DNA from: an uncultured Dehalococcoidia bacterium | GTDB taxonomy: Bacteria; Chloroflexota; Dehalococcoidia; Lucifugimonadales; UBA3495 | DNA: 64,000 nt | Direction of reading: 5' to 3' | Assembly (NCBI GenBank): GCA_951812625.1 | Contig: CATOSP010000003.1 | Span: 1 to 64,000, forward strand | Shown: positions 42,622 through 51,970 of the stretch, in pieces | Layout: each line of letters starts with the position of its first letter | How positions within the stretch are numbered: position 1 is the first letter of the stretch | Translations under genes and position numbers: made by a program | Notes under the pieces: model-generated | Told to the model about the DNA's origin: nothing | What the model saw: the letters and a program-made list of their open reading frames with translations, nothing else | Databases searched by the model: none

Positions 42622-43030
42622 ATTCACAGGCCAGATCGAGAACGGAGCGAGGGTCAGGGTTAGATTCACAACAACCCGCGTTGGCAGCATCCCAATGACA
42701 GGGATGGGTCTCATAGACACCGGTGCGACCTATACCCACGTCGACCAGGAAACCGCTGAAATCCATCGGTTCAGACGACTCGACACGGTAACAGTGAACA
42801 CCGCGAGTCAGAGGGGTGCAGAAGTGCCAACATACGCCATGGTGGTCGAAATCCTGGACCTGCCTGGGCATAGGGAGCAACTTCGGGTCAGAGGATTTAC
42901 CGGTCCTGCGCCAAGGCCGGGACAGCCTCCAACAGAGAGGCTGATAGCCCTGGTAGGCTGTGACATCCTAAACCGCGGCCGCTTCACCTACGACGGAGCA
43001 GCCGGCACCTTCACATTAGATCTACCGTAA
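42614..43030 (+). CDS. retropepsin-like aspartic protease
   Basis: 138 residues from GTG 42614. MGLIDTGATYTHVD holds the catalytic Asp (D35-T-G). LIALVGCDILNRGRFTYDG near the end is the other conserved strand. It is a single-domain protease that must dimerise to work. The coupled upstream gene makes a known two-gene type. Its place after a phage portal is probably coincidence. Confidence 0.8.
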   Translation: MPEFTGQIENGARVRVRFTTTRVGSIPMTGMGLIDTGATYTHVDQETAEIHRFRRLDTVTVNTASQRGAEVPTYAMVVEILDLPGHREQLRVRGFTGPAPRPGQPPTERLIALVGCDILNRGRFTYDGAAGTFTLDLP

Positions 43031-43242
43031 CCCGTTCCATGTCGGACCGCGGTGAAGGCGAGGGAGAATAAACTTGTCGCGGATAATCATATGGTTGCCC
43101 GGTTTGAGATTTATCTGCACCCACAATCATGGACTTTTGCATCCTCTGCCGTGAAAGCTGTATCCTAAGTCCCTCTCGTAAGTAGAGACTGTTGAGTCCT
43201 AGCTTCGATTGCGACCAAGCCACCAGTTGGCAAGGAACGCGA
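43031..43242. other. short intergenic region
   Basis: I see no gene and no clear promoter. Confidence 0.4.
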
Positions 43243-43884
43243 ATGACCACGCAGACCATACCGCCAGAAGCCATAAGCGTTAGCGATTGGCAGCAGCTTT
43301 TCACCCATGAGGTGGATGCTGGTGACGTGGCGTGGAGGTTCCATCTGCCGGAACCAACCGTCACGGTCCACCCGTCCACGCCTGAAACACCCCCAGAACC
43401 CGAACAAAGTCATGACCACCCCGACAGCCGGGAAATCAGCAAAACCGTGGGCCGCATTGCAATGTCTGTCCTCATGACGGACTCTGACGAAAGGCTCGAC
43501 TACTTGCAGACGTTGAACCCCAACCTGACCGAAGACCACCTGGACCAGATCGCCCTGACAACAGACCGATGGCTGGATCACCCGGCGAGGGACCGAATGA
43601 GAGCCATCGTCCGCCGCTGCCATGATAGCCAGTCCTACCCAAAGAATATGCTGATCGAGTGGACCACGCCCGAGGAGGTCCAAAGGCTGGTCGACTTGCT
43701 CCTGGAAACCTCAATTCCGGACCCGACCCTCGCTATGTGCTATGCGATGTGCGCAGCCCACGACACGGCTTACGCCGCATTCCGCATCCACGAGAATCGT
43801 GCACACCGCCAGGCAGACTTCTCCAACATTGAGCAGACCCCGGAAGAAATCGCAGGTGACCTGCGCTTCGTCAACGCCGAATAG
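43243..43884 (+). CDS. protein of unknown function upstream of a double MazF
   Basis: 213 residues from ATG 43243. The N-terminal third is Pro/Glu-rich and probably disordered (HPSTPETPPEPEQSHDHPDS). The rest is helical (ISKTVGRIAMSVLMTDSDER, then LDQIALTTDRWLDHPA). It ends 12 bases before the MazF-like gene and may be its antitoxin or accessory. I recognise no antitoxin fold. Confidence 0.55.
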   Translation: MTTQTIPPEAISVSDWQQLFTHEVDAGDVAWRFHLPEPTVTVHPSTPETPPEPEQSHDHPDSREISKTVGRIAMSVLMTDSDERLDYLQTLNPNLTEDHLDQIALTTDRWLDHPARDRMRAIVRRCHDSQSYPKNMLIEWTTPEEVQRLVDLLLETSIPDPTLAMCYAMCAAHDTAYAAFRIHENRAHRQADFSNIEQTPEEIAGDLRFVNAE

Positions 43885-43896
43885 GAGACGGACCCG

Positions 43897-44586
43897 GTGC
43901 CGCCCGCCGTCAGGGGTAGCGTCTATTGGTATGACTACGGCCCCGTCATAGGCAACGAACTCTCCGGCAGACGGCCCGCGCTGATAATCAGCAACACGGA
44001 ATTGAACCTCCAACTTTCTACCGCCATAACCATCCCAATGTCCTCTACCATCCCTTCAGGCAGGCGCCTCCAGAACCATGCGCCCGTAGAAGCAGCAGAC
44101 TCATGGGCATCTGTTCGACAGATCAAGGCGGTAGACCAGCGGAGACTGGGGGCCAAAATCGCCGATGCAACACCGCACGAGTTGGAAAGGATTTGGGAAA
44201 TCCTCGTAGCTCGCCTGGACAGCAGGAGAAACCGTCCCGGCACTATTCAGACCCCATCAGGCGACGAACAGATCGGCCCTGGCACAATCTGGGAGGTCGA
44301 GTTTCACGCTCCTGATGGCTCTGTCTTGCCCGCCCAAATGTTGGTGCTGGACTACAACGATGGAAACAAGATGGCCATTGCAGTCGAGGTCGAACACCGC
44401 GGGTCGCCGGATTCACCGGTCCTAATACCCATCAACATGATCGGCGGGACTCAACCCGCGTCCGCCCTCGTTCACCGGGTAAGGTCAATCGACGTAGAGG
44501 CCAGAACCGTGAGCAAGACCGGAGTGGCAGATGAAGCCAGCCTGGTATCAGTCGGCCAAGCTCTCTTGTCCCTGATAGATCGGTAG
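43897..44586 (+). CDS. tandem MazF/PemK-like protein (two domains)
   Basis: 229 residues from GTG 43897 with GGAGACGG before it. Residues 1-112 are MazF-like: GSVYWYDYGPVIGNELSGRR with PALIISN, TIPMSST, and QIKAVDQRRLG with a helix. From residue 128 the pattern repeats in weaker form: GPGTIWEVEFHAPDGS, MLVLDYND, VLIPINM, then VHRVRSIDVEA. MazF is normally one domain of 110 residues acting as a dimer, so this looks like a fused dimer, with the second half possibly inactive or inhibitory. The double form is unusual. Confidence 0.7.
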   Translation: MPPAVRGSVYWYDYGPVIGNELSGRRPALIISNTELNLQLSTAITIPMSSTIPSGRRLQNHAPVEAADSWASVRQIKAVDQRRLGAKIADATPHELERIWEILVARLDSRRNRPGTIQTPSGDEQIGPGTIWEVEFHAPDGSVLPAQMLVLDYNDGNKMAIAVEVEHRGSPDSPVLIPINMIGGTQPASALVHRVRSIDVEARTVSKTGVADEASLVSVGQALLSLIDR

Positions 44587-44652
44587 AATCCAACTCAAGC
44601 CCGGATACAACTACACTGCGATCCTCGACAGGTTGAAGCGAGGGATCAAACA

Positions 44653-45840
44653 ATGCCATACAAGACCAGTGACGTGGTGGTTATCGGAGGCGGGGTCATC
44701 GGCACCAGCATCGCCATGCACCTGGCCCGCATGGGGGCTGGCAGGGTGCTGCTCGTCGAAAAAGGATACCTGGCTTCGGGCACCAGCGGCAGGTCGGGAG
44801 CAATGGTCCGGGAGCACTACCTCCACCCCGTCCTGGTCAGAATGGCTATGGAGAGCAGCGGTATTTTCCACAACTTCAGAGAGGCGGTGGGCGGTGACGC
44901 TTGGTTCATCCAGACCGGTAGGCTGCTACTGTTCGGGCAGCACGATATGGAGGCTGCACAGGCCAACGTGGCAATGAACCGGGAGTTGGGAGTCAACATC
45001 GAGACCCTGGCTCCATCCGATATTGCCAACTTGGTCCCGCAACTGTCCACCGAAGGCGTTGCTATAGGGGTGTACGAGCCAACCTCTGGCTATGCCGACC
45101 CGCTGGCCACGGCCTATGCCTTCGCCGGGCAGGCCGCGAACCTGGGAGCCGAGATTGTGACCGGTTGCGAGGTCACCGGCATCAACGTCTCCGGCGGGCG
45201 GGTTGTCGGCGTGGACACTGAGCACGGGACAATCGAGGCTGGCGCAGTGGTGGCTGCAACCGGCGCCTGGTCCACCCGGCTGGCCGCGCCCTTGGGGGAA
45301 GCCCTTCCCATCAAGCCCATACGGGTGCAGATGGTCCACCTCCGGCGTCCCCCGGCCCTGGAGTCGCTGACCACCACCGTGATTGACCGCACAAACGGTG
45401 CCTACTTCCGGGCCAATGCGGGAGTCAACACCCTGCTGGGCGGTGAAGCTCCGGAAGACCTGACCGAGGTGGTGAACCCCGACGCCTACGGCCTCAATGC
45501 CGACCACGACACCATCACCCGGTTCTGGGAACGGGCGCGGATGCGCATCCCCGGATTCGCCGCGACCACGCCGTTGGGCGGCTACGGGTCGCTGTACGAC
45601 ATGACGCCGGACGGGAACCCGATACTGGACAGGTCGGAAGTCGTCGACGGGTTATACTGGGCGACCGGGTTCAGCGGCCACGGCTTCAAGCTGTCCCCGG
45701 TGGTGGGCCGGATGGTGGCGGAGCTGGTGCTGCGCGGTGAAAGCAGCGGCCATCCAGTCCACGCCTTCCGGGCCAGCCGCTTCCGTGAAGGCGACCTCCT
45801 CAAGCCCGACTTCCCCTACACAGAAGCCAGCCACCCCTAG
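44653..45840 (+). CDS. FAD-dependent oxidoreductase (DAO family, sarcosine oxidase-like)
   Basis: 395 residues. VVVIGGGVIGTSIAMHLARM binds the ADP of FAD. ASGTSGRSGAMVREHY is the following loop. GLYWATGFSGHGFKLSPVVG at the C-terminus is typical of sarcosine oxidase beta and glycine oxidase. It oxidises an amine or N-methyl amino acid; substrate unknown. Its end overlaps the convergent gene end by four bases. Confidence 0.88.
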   Translation: MPYKTSDVVVIGGGVIGTSIAMHLARMGAGRVLLVEKGYLASGTSGRSGAMVREHYLHPVLVRMAMESSGIFHNFREAVGGDAWFIQTGRLLLFGQHDMEAAQANVAMNRELGVNIETLAPSDIANLVPQLSTEGVAIGVYEPTSGYADPLATAYAFAGQAANLGAEIVTGCEVTGINVSGGRVVGVDTEHGTIEAGAVVAATGAWSTRLAAPLGEALPIKPIRVQMVHLRRPPALESLTTTVIDRTNGAYFRANAGVNTLLGGEAPEDLTEVVNPDAYGLNADHDTITRFWERARMRIPGFAATTPLGGYGSLYDMTPDGNPILDRSEVVDGLYWATGFSGHGFKLSPVVGRMVAELVLRGESSGHPVHAFRASRFREGDLLKPDFPYTEASHP

Positions 45841-46283
45841 CGTATAGTCGACCGGCGGGACACGAAGGCCACGAACAGTTGCACCGCCAGCACCAGCCAG
45901 ATGAACGCTCCCAGGTACAGCACCAGGTCGAAGAGCCACCCCGACTCTCCCAGGAAGCCGAAGATGTCATTGACCCACGTCCTCCACGCCACCGAGAAGG
46001 TGACCACCAGCCCGATGAGCAGCGACACCCGGTGCCCCCGCGAGTTCCTGAAGGACGTGATCAACCTCCGCAGCGGCGACGGCAGCAGGAACTCGATCAG
46101 GAAGATGGCCGAAATCGCCATGCAGACCAACGCCACCAGCAACGGCAGGTGCTCCAGCCACCCCATGGCCATGTTGGGACCCGCATTCACGTAGTGAATC
46201 ATGATGGGGGATGCCAGCAGAAACCACGTCGCGCTCAACGTCGCATCCAGCGCGCGGAACCGCCCTCCAACCCCTCGTATCAT
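45837..46283 (-). CDS. small membrane protein, four helices
   Basis: 148 residues from ATG 46283. Helices are ATLSATWFLLASPIMI, LPLLVALVCMAISAIFLIEF, VSLLIGLVVTFSVAWRTWV and FDLVLYLGAFIWLVLAVQLF. A longer version reaching 46379 adds unconvincing N-terminal sequence. No family recognised. Confidence 0.6.
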   Translation of the reverse strand: MIRGVGGRFRALDATLSATWFLLASPIMIHYVNAGPNMAMGWLEHLPLLVALVCMAISAIFLIEFLLPSPLRRLITSFRNSRGHRVSLLIGLVVTFSVAWRTWVNDIFGFLGESGWLFDLVLYLGAFIWLVLAVQLFVAFVSRRSTIR

Positions 46284-46385
46284 GCCAGGACCTCCCCAAT
46301 TCACCGGTATCGTTCCCCTTGCAAGGGGTCTCTTTGTACTGGTTGTACTGTGGCGACCCCGTCCGACTGTACCGGGCAACCGGAG

Positions 46386-46949
46386 CTAGCGGGGGAATAT
46401 GTCCCTCACGGCGCAGGTAAAGCCGGGGAGAACGTCCCCGCCGTCCAGGTTGTCCTGCTCACCCAGCAGAACGGGAGGGCCGGATGCGGGATGGACTTCC
46501 ACGGTGCGGGACTCAGGGAACACGACCCACACCAGCGCAACGCCGAAGCGCAGCCACATCTGCGCCTTGTCGTTCACCGCGGCCAAACTGTCGGAAGGAG
46601 AAGCGATCTCAACCACCAGGTCGGGCGCACCCTCGTAGAATCCGGGAGCATCCACGTCCAGCGGCAGCTTCTCCGCGCAGATATATGCAATGTCCGGCTC
46701 CCGCACCGTGTCCGGGCCGCGTTCCAGCATCATCCCGGCGTCGGAAGCAACAAGCCGGCCTAGACGCAGAGGCCGGATAAATGATAACAACAAGAAAATC
46801 AGAGTCGTTACGATCTCGCCGTGCCTTATTCCTGCCGACACTTTCTCTACCAGCACCCCTCTTATCAACTCGCCGCCGGTGCCCTCGCTGTAGAGACGGA
46901 GCAGGTCGTCAGCCGTCAGCAGTTTCGGTCTTGCCTTCGATGTAGTCAT
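46386..46949 (-). CDS. Uma2 family endonuclease, standard form
   Basis: 187 residues from ATG 46949. VREPDIAYICAEK gives the Asp, PDLVVEIASPSDS the Glu, and MWLRFGVALVWVVFPESRTV the last strand. KVSAGIRHGEIVTTLI starts the domain. This is the usual length; it lacks the coiled-coil tail of the copies at 3951 and 6233 and is a distant relative. Its start follows the S9 peptidase stop by 14 bases, so it may be co-transcribed. Confidence 0.85.
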   Translation of the reverse strand: MTTSKARPKLLTADDLLRLYSEGTGGELIRGVLVEKVSAGIRHGEIVTTLIFLLLSFIRPLRLGRLVASDAGMMLERGPDTVREPDIAYICAEKLPLDVDAPGFYEGAPDLVVEIASPSDSLAAVNDKAQMWLRFGVALVWVVFPESRTVEVHPASGPPVLLGEQDNLDGGDVLPGFTCAVRDIFPR

Positions 46950-46963
46950 AGTTTTGCAGTGCC

Positions 46964-48964
46964 CTATGCGTCCGAATTGAACAGGTGCTTCTGGAACCAC
47001 CCCAGCGTGCGGGCCAGGTACTCTTCCCGCATCTTCGGGTGTCCCAGCCGGGTGAAGGAGTGGGAAGACCCGGGGAACCGCACGAACTCCACCTCCTTGC
47101 CCAGCCGCTTCAGCAGGGTGTAATACTCCTCGCTCTGGGAGATGGGGCAGCGGTAGTCCGACTCCCCGTGCAGCAACAGCACCGGCGCGGTGACGTTGCC
47201 CGCGTAGGTGATGGGCGAGCGGAAGAGCAACTCCTGGGCGGCATCGGCCACCGTCCCGCCCCACTGGACCTCGCCGAAGCTGGCGCCTATGTCGGAGGTG
47301 CCGTACATGCTGTAGAGGTCGGTGCAGGGCGCGCCCACCACGCCGGCCACGAACCGGTCGGTGTGGCCCAGGGTCCAGCTGGTCATGAACCCGCCGTAGC
47401 TATAGCCGTGTACTCCCAGCCGCGCCGGGTCCACATAGGGACGCTCCGCCACCAGGTCAACTGCGGCCATCAGGTCCAGGTAGTCCTCGCCGCCCCAGTC
47501 CTCCAGCACCGCCGTCATGAACCCGTCGCCGTAGGTCGAGGAACCACGGGGGTTGACCGCCAGCACCAGGCAGCCCGCAGTGGCCAGCACCTGCTGCACC
47601 GTGGCGAAGGCGTCGTAGAACGCCCCGTTGGGGCCGCCGTGAATGTCGATCACCAGCGGGTACTGCCGCGACGGGTCGAAGTCCGGCGGGAACCACAACC
47701 TAGACTCAATGGGGAACCCGCCCCGCTCGAAGGTGAACTTCTCCATGGTTGCCGGTGGGCACTCAGCAAGGTACTCGGCGTTGACCTCGGTAAGCTGCTT
47801 GCTGGCACCGGTGTCCAGGTCCAGCAGCAACAGGTCTCCGGGAGAGGACGGCGACGCCGACAGTTCGACGGCGCGGCGGGCGTCCCGGTCCAGGGCCAGG
47901 CCCGAGGTCTGCCGAGAGCCGCCGTAAAGCTCGTGGACGCCTCCATCATCGACATTGGCCTCGAAGAGGTATGACTCGCCCCGGCGCTCCCCCAAGAACA
48001 GGATGCGGCCGTCTTCCTGCCAGCGTATCGACGGGCCGGGATTCATCGGAGGGAAGCTGACGAAGGGCTTGATGGAGTCGTCGGTGATCCGTTGCGGTTC
48101 ATGGCCGGGTTGGATGACATATAGCCAGGACTGCCATGACACCATGCCTGTGGGGACATCGGTGGCGGCGGCCAGGAGCCTGTCCCCGTCGGGCGACCAT
48201 GCCAGGGCTCCGACCCCGCGCAGCCCCTCCGACCATAGCTCCGGTGTTCCGCCTCCAGCGCCACCCCCGGACTGAATGGACGGGCCACTAGCGGACACCA
48301 CGTAAGCCTCGGTCAAGGCGTAGATGTCGCGGTCGTCCCGACGCCCGGAGATGAAGGCAACCCGTGAGCCGTCGGGAGACCATGCCCCGGCGTAGTCGTC
48401 CCAGTCCCCGTCGGTAAGCTGGCTGGTCTTTCCATCAGCCGCGTTCACGGTGAACAGGTGGAAGTGGGCATCCCCGCGCCAGCCCAGGGTGTCGTAGCGG
48501 TACCTGATGCGGTGGATTTCCGTAACTCTCGGGACCGACTCGGGAAGGCCATCGCCCTCAGGGGAGTCCTCCGGAACGTCGGCGCACACCAGCAGCCGCG
48601 CGCCGTCTGGAGACCATGAGAAGTCCGACGCGCCGCCCGCAAGCGACGTGAGCTGCCGAGCCTCGCCGCCGCCCGCCCCCATGAGCCAGACCTGCCGCTT
48701 GTCCCTGTCGTCGGGCCGCAGGAACCCCAGGGTCTGGCCGTCGGGCGAGAACTTGGGCGCACCGTCCCTCGTCCCCTGCGTGAACTCCACGGTCTGACCG
48801 GACTCCAGGTCCATGAGCATGATCCGGGAGCGGCCTTCCATCTTCTCAGCGTCCACCCACGACAGGGCGTAGGCCAACCGGGACCCGTCGGGAGACAGGG
48901 CCGGGTCTCCCACATTCTTCAGCTTGTAGATAACGTCAGGCGCAATGGGGCTGGTCATGGCCAT
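46964..48964 (-). CDS. S9 family prolyl oligopeptidase/acylaminoacyl peptidase
   Basis: 666 residues. The N-terminal 400 form a beta-propeller with repeated SPDG units (ALSPDGSRLAYALSW, KFSPDGQTLGF, WSPDGARLLV). The C-terminal alpha/beta-hydrolase has catalytic Ser522 (HGYSYGGF), Asp603 (HGESDYRCP) and His635 (GSSHSF), all in place. No signal peptide is seen, so it is a cytosolic peptidase acting on short peptides. Confidence 0.92.
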   Translation of the reverse strand: MAMTSPIAPDVIYKLKNVGDPALSPDGSRLAYALSWVDAEKMEGRSRIMLMDLESGQTVEFTQGTRDGAPKFSPDGQTLGFLRPDDRDKRQVWLMGAGGGEARQLTSLAGGASDFSWSPDGARLLVCADVPEDSPEGDGLPESVPRVTEIHRIRYRYDTLGWRGDAHFHLFTVNAADGKTSQLTDGDWDDYAGAWSPDGSRVAFISGRRDDRDIYALTEAYVVSASGPSIQSGGGAGGGTPELWSEGLRGVGALAWSPDGDRLLAAATDVPTGMVSWQSWLYVIQPGHEPQRITDDSIKPFVSFPPMNPGPSIRWQEDGRILFLGERRGESYLFEANVDDGGVHELYGGSRQTSGLALDRDARRAVELSASPSSPGDLLLLDLDTGASKQLTEVNAEYLAECPPATMEKFTFERGGFPIESRLWFPPDFDPSRQYPLVIDIHGGPNGAFYDAFATVQQVLATAGCLVLAVNPRGSSTYGDGFMTAVLEDWGGEDYLDLMAAVDLVAERPYVDPARLGVHGYSYGGFMTSWTLGHTDRFVAGVVGAPCTDLYSMYGTSDIGASFGEVQWGGTVADAAQELLFRSPITYAGNVTAPVLLLHGESDYRCPISQSEEYYTLLKRLGKEVEFVRFPGSSHSFTRLGHPKMREEYLARTLGWFQKHLFNSDA

Positions 48965-49022
48965 TTACCTCACGAGTGATGACTATTTTAATGCTGAGGT
49001 GGAATTTACATTGTGGCAAACC

Positions 49023-49901
49023 TTAGAGCCAAAGATTTCCATTGCGGACGACCCGAGCTTTGCCATGATTTGGGCGTAGGCCAAGGTTGCGGCGTACCGA
49101 AACTACGTTTCTCTTTAGCGTGGTCTCTGCCCAGCGCGACTGGAAGGTACCATCCAGCCCCCATACTTGGCACGGCGGCAGAAAGATGTCACCGTACTGG
49201 GGGTCACCGACGCCAACGTACTTGTTCTCGGCCACGCACAGAGCAGCGAGGGCGCAGATGAAAGCGGCTCGGTGGTCGTGGTCAGTAATGGAATCGAGGG
49301 GCCTGGCCAACAGCGTTCCGGGGGCCAGATGCTCGATTAGCTTTAGCAAGTAACCATTCTTGACCGCAATTTCCCAAAACACATCAGATTTCTTGCCACG
49401 TTTAATGGGTTTTTTGATGTTTTGAAAATCGTCATCAGAAAGGAGAACGCCCAGGAAGGCATTGGGGAAGACTTCTACAATTCGTGACGGGTGAATCCGA
49501 TCCGGATGGCTGGCGATACCCAGATTGAGGTGTTTACTACTCTGGAGTCTTAGGACCAAATTCGCCAATTCTGTGGCGTGTTGGTGGAGGGCCTGCCCGT
49601 TGTTAGAGTTGGTTGGGCCAGGTTTACAACGAGATTGGAAACTCCCCCTTGAAAGCAGCGCTTCGGTGGCCCGATAACAGTTAACAATCTGCAAGTCCGA
49701 GGCGAGAGGGCCATCTATGCCGACGGCGGCCAAGGCTGTGCCGGCAGGGACAAGTCGCCGGATGTCTACTAATCGCTTGTCGTCCTGGGTGACAGTGTTG
49801 CAACACTGCCATTGGAGCTTGGTCTGGTCTAAGGTGATTAGACACAGTCCTGTCGTGGGTTTGGATTCAGAATGGCCAACGTCTATGCCCATGTAATTCA
49901 T
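49023..49901 (-). CDS. DUF429 family protein (predicted RNase H-like nuclease)
   Basis: 292 residues from ATG 49901 (MNYMGIDVGHSESKPTTGLC). IDVG near the start, AVGIDGPLA, IVEVFPNAF and DSITDHDHRAAFICALAA give the Asp/Glu/Asp set of the DUF429 RNase H-like fold. The longer frame to 49976 adds weak sequence. Function unproven. Confidence 0.8.
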   Translation of the reverse strand: MNYMGIDVGHSESKPTTGLCLITLDQTKLQWQCCNTVTQDDKRLVDIRRLVPAGTALAAVGIDGPLASDLQIVNCYRATEALLSRGSFQSRCKPGPTNSNNGQALHQHATELANLVLRLQSSKHLNLGIASHPDRIHPSRIVEVFPNAFLGVLLSDDDFQNIKKPIKRGKKSDVFWEIAVKNGYLLKLIEHLAPGTLLARPLDSITDHDHRAAFICALAALCVAENKYVGVGDPQYGDIFLPPCQVWGLDGTFQSRWAETTLKRNVVSVRRNLGLRPNHGKARVVRNGNLWL

Positions 49902-50162
49902 GGCAGATCCTGTTTTAGACAGTCTAGTCAACTGACAGTGGCGGTGGATTCCTGCTCCCGCGAGAATCGTAGACAACCCCTGTGTAGCCGGGCGAGACCA
50001 TGAAGATCACCTATCTTCATGGTAATGATGGGTTGGGGCCATGAATAACACCACAAGAGGTGTTGTGCTATTAGGGAACGGGGCCGGCGCTGCAGCCGAC
50101 CCCATTTGTTAATGTAGTGTTCTGTTTCGGCTGGTCTCGCCAACTCGCGCCTACAGACGCCC
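49902..50162. other. intergenic region
   Basis: No gene seen. Repeated CACCTATCTTCATGGTAATG-like and ACAAGAGGTGTTGT stretches are short and uninformative. Confidence 0.4.
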
Positions 50163-50822
50163 CTAGAGCTGGAAGGTCTTCTTCCAGATGCCGGGCGAAC
50201 CTTCGGCGTGGGTCATCAGGTCGCGCATCCTGGGATTGTCGGGGTTGATGTCCCGCTGCGCCTGCCACGGGTCCGTGTCGGACACGCCCTCGTGCTCGAA
50301 CTCGTAGACCACGGCGTACTTGGGCTGGCCCCGGACCGCCCGCCAGCGGCGGCCCCGGATGCAGCCGGGCACCTTCTCGTAGTTGGGCACGTAGACGCCG
50401 CTGTACCAGCGGTTCCACTCGTCCTCGTTCTCCGGGGAAATGTCCATCCTGCCGATCTGCAGTGCGGGGGCCATGTCGCTGTTGGCGATGCTATCGTTCA
50501 GCTCTGCGGGGTGGACCATCTCGTAGACGTTGTTGATGAAGTTGGTGCCGATGATGCTGGGGCTGACCCGCGAGCCCCACTCGGTGCGGGGCCGGTTCTT
50601 GAAGGCGTCGGTCTCGATGACCGCGGGGCTTTCAAGCTCGTAGCAGGCCAGGTGCTTCGGGCCGCTCCTGACCGCCTCGTACCGGGCCGCGTTCAGGATT
50701 CCGGGGACTGACAGCAGTTCCTTCAGGTGCTCCTCGTTGTACCAGCGGTTGAAGTCGTCCTCCTTGTCGGCCGGAATGTCGGCCCAGACCATCATCAGCG
50801 CGGTGCCTTTCTTGTTCGCCAT
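50163..50822 (-). CDS. dimeric alpha/beta-barrel-like protein with two repeats
   Basis: 219 residues. ADIPADKEDDFNRWYNEEHL, then VPGILNAARYEAV resembles the ferredoxin-like alpha/beta barrel of EthD/DUF4286-type proteins. A second copy starts near residue 125 (MDISPENEDEWNRWYSGVYV, then VPGCIRGRRWRAV). It may bind or oxidise a small aromatic or act as an isomerase; unproven. Common in SAR202-type genomes. Confidence 0.75.
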   Translation of the reverse strand: MANKKGTALMMVWADIPADKEDDFNRWYNEEHLKELLSVPGILNAARYEAVRSGPKHLACYELESPAVIETDAFKNRPRTEWGSRVSPSIIGTNFINNVYEMVHPAELNDSIANSDMAPALQIGRMDISPENEDEWNRWYSGVYVPNYEKVPGCIRGRRWRAVRGQPKYAVVYEFEHEGVSDTDPWQAQRDINPDNPRMRDLMTHAEGSPGIWKKTFQL

Positions 50823-50847
50823 AGTTCCCTCCTTATATATGCGCTAC

Positions 50848-51126
50848 TTAATTAACGTACTCCCTGGCGTTTTCCTCGGCCTGGCGGCGGGCTACAGACA
50901 GTTCATAGCTGGCCTGCCGGCGCATCCAGAATTCGGCGGTGGACCAGCCGATGCGCTCCAGGGCCAAGGCAACGGAAGGCGATATGCCGCAGTGCCCGTT
51001 CAGCAGCCGCGAAGCGGTCGTGCGGCTGATTCCCAGCCGCTCCGCGAATTCATTGACGCTCCAGCCTGCGGCTTCGAGGCTGTCCTTGAGGTTGGCCCCG
51101 GGATGTGTGCGGACACGGACAGACAT
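50848..51126 (-). CDS. higA: HigA-type antitoxin
   Basis: 92 residues from ATG 51126 (MSVRVRTHPGANLKDSLEAA). The HTH is AEFAERLGISRTTASRLLNG-like (NEFAERLGISRTTASRLL). This is the addiction-module HigA family. It follows a broken higB in the usual higB-higA order. The frame is intact to TAA 50848. Confidence 0.88.
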   Translation of the reverse strand: MSVRVRTHPGANLKDSLEAAGWSVNEFAERLGISRTTASRLLNGHCGISPSVALALERIGWSTAEFWMRRQASYELSVARRQAEENAREYVN

Positions 51127-51137
51127 GGGCGATCCCC

Positions 51138-51222
51138 CTAGTGGTAATCTTCCAGGTCTATGTCTACGGCGTAACTTGTAGTTTCCCCGTCCTCTAACCT
51201 GAAAGTCAGCCGCCGGTTGCCG
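51138..51222 (-). pseudogene. higB: relic of a HigB toxin (C-terminus)
   Basis: On the minus strand this reads SGNRRLTFRLEDGETTSYAV then DIDLEDYH and a stop, the last strands of HigB/RelE (normally about 92 residues). Just upstream, in frame, is a TGA preceded by LLKGR. The N-terminal two thirds is missing, so the toxin is dead. It ends 11 bases before the higA start. Confidence 0.78.
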
Positions 51223-51300
51223 GATCACCTTCCCTTGAGCAGCTTACCCAACTACCCCCACCGGGCATCCATCACGAACCGGACTATGGGAAGTGCCTCC

Positions 51301-51906
51301 TTAAAGCCCGTACTTTTGATATTCTTGCGACTGCACTAAGCTCAATGAACCGTCTAGTTTTTCTCTGAATACACTCCATAGGTTCAGCAGCAACGTACTA
51401 TCTGGCTGTCGTTTGAGCAATTCTTGGATTATCACGAGTATGGCTATGTCGAAGTCTTTGAAGTTAAGTGAGTATCTTCTGTTCCGCTCATACAAGTACC
51501 GTGACTCTTCGAACATCAGCCTGTATTCCCCCAAAAACTCCTCGTACGATAGACTCTGAGCGGCTGCGCTACGGCCGCTTGCATTTTGCCATCTGGAACG
51601 TATTCGACTCTTGACATCTTTTCCCAGAGATTCGAAGAGCCTCAACAAATCATGAGTGTTCTCAGGGTTACTATTGGGATTCAGGCTTCTATACAGAGCT
51701 TTTATCGCAATCTCCAATGTGAATGATTGAGAAAGCTCCATTATCTGCGACAGTCCTACTATCCGATGCTCAAGGCCGGAGCGTAACCCAGTTACTGAGG
51801 TAGTGAGGTTATTCTGGTGTGTAGCCAACAACTTCCCTAGTATGCTGCCAATGGTTTGTGAACCTGCCCATAGTTGTACGATTTCAGTTTCGATATCTAC
51901 TGGCAT
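51301..51906 (-). CDS. HEPN-like protein
   Basis: 201 residues, all helical. FTLEIAIKALYRSLNPN, then NTHDLLRLFESLGKDV is the helix pair of the AbiV/HEPN type, and YLYERNRRYSLNFKDFDIAI follows. It may be an RNase-type effector in phage defence; no motif proves that. Base composition is lower in G+C than its neighbours, which suggests transfer. Confidence 0.6.
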   Translation of the reverse strand: MPVDIETEIVQLWAGSQTIGSILGKLLATHQNNLTTSVTGLRSGLEHRIVGLSQIMELSQSFTLEIAIKALYRSLNPNSNPENTHDLLRLFESLGKDVKSRIRSRWQNASGRSAAAQSLSYEEFLGEYRLMFEESRYLYERNRRYSLNFKDFDIAILVIIQELLKRQPDSTLLLNLWSVFREKLDGSLSLVQSQEYQKYGL

Positions 51907-51970
51907 GGCTTGTCCTTACGGCTACCAACACTTGAACTCGTTAGAGTTAACTCTAACAAGCTGATCCTCG

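Noticed and set aside
42614..43030. Retropepsin as the phage prohead protease
   Set aside because: It follows the portal, but the coupled DUF5678-like gene marks a known two-gene type found away from phages, so the location is probably chance.
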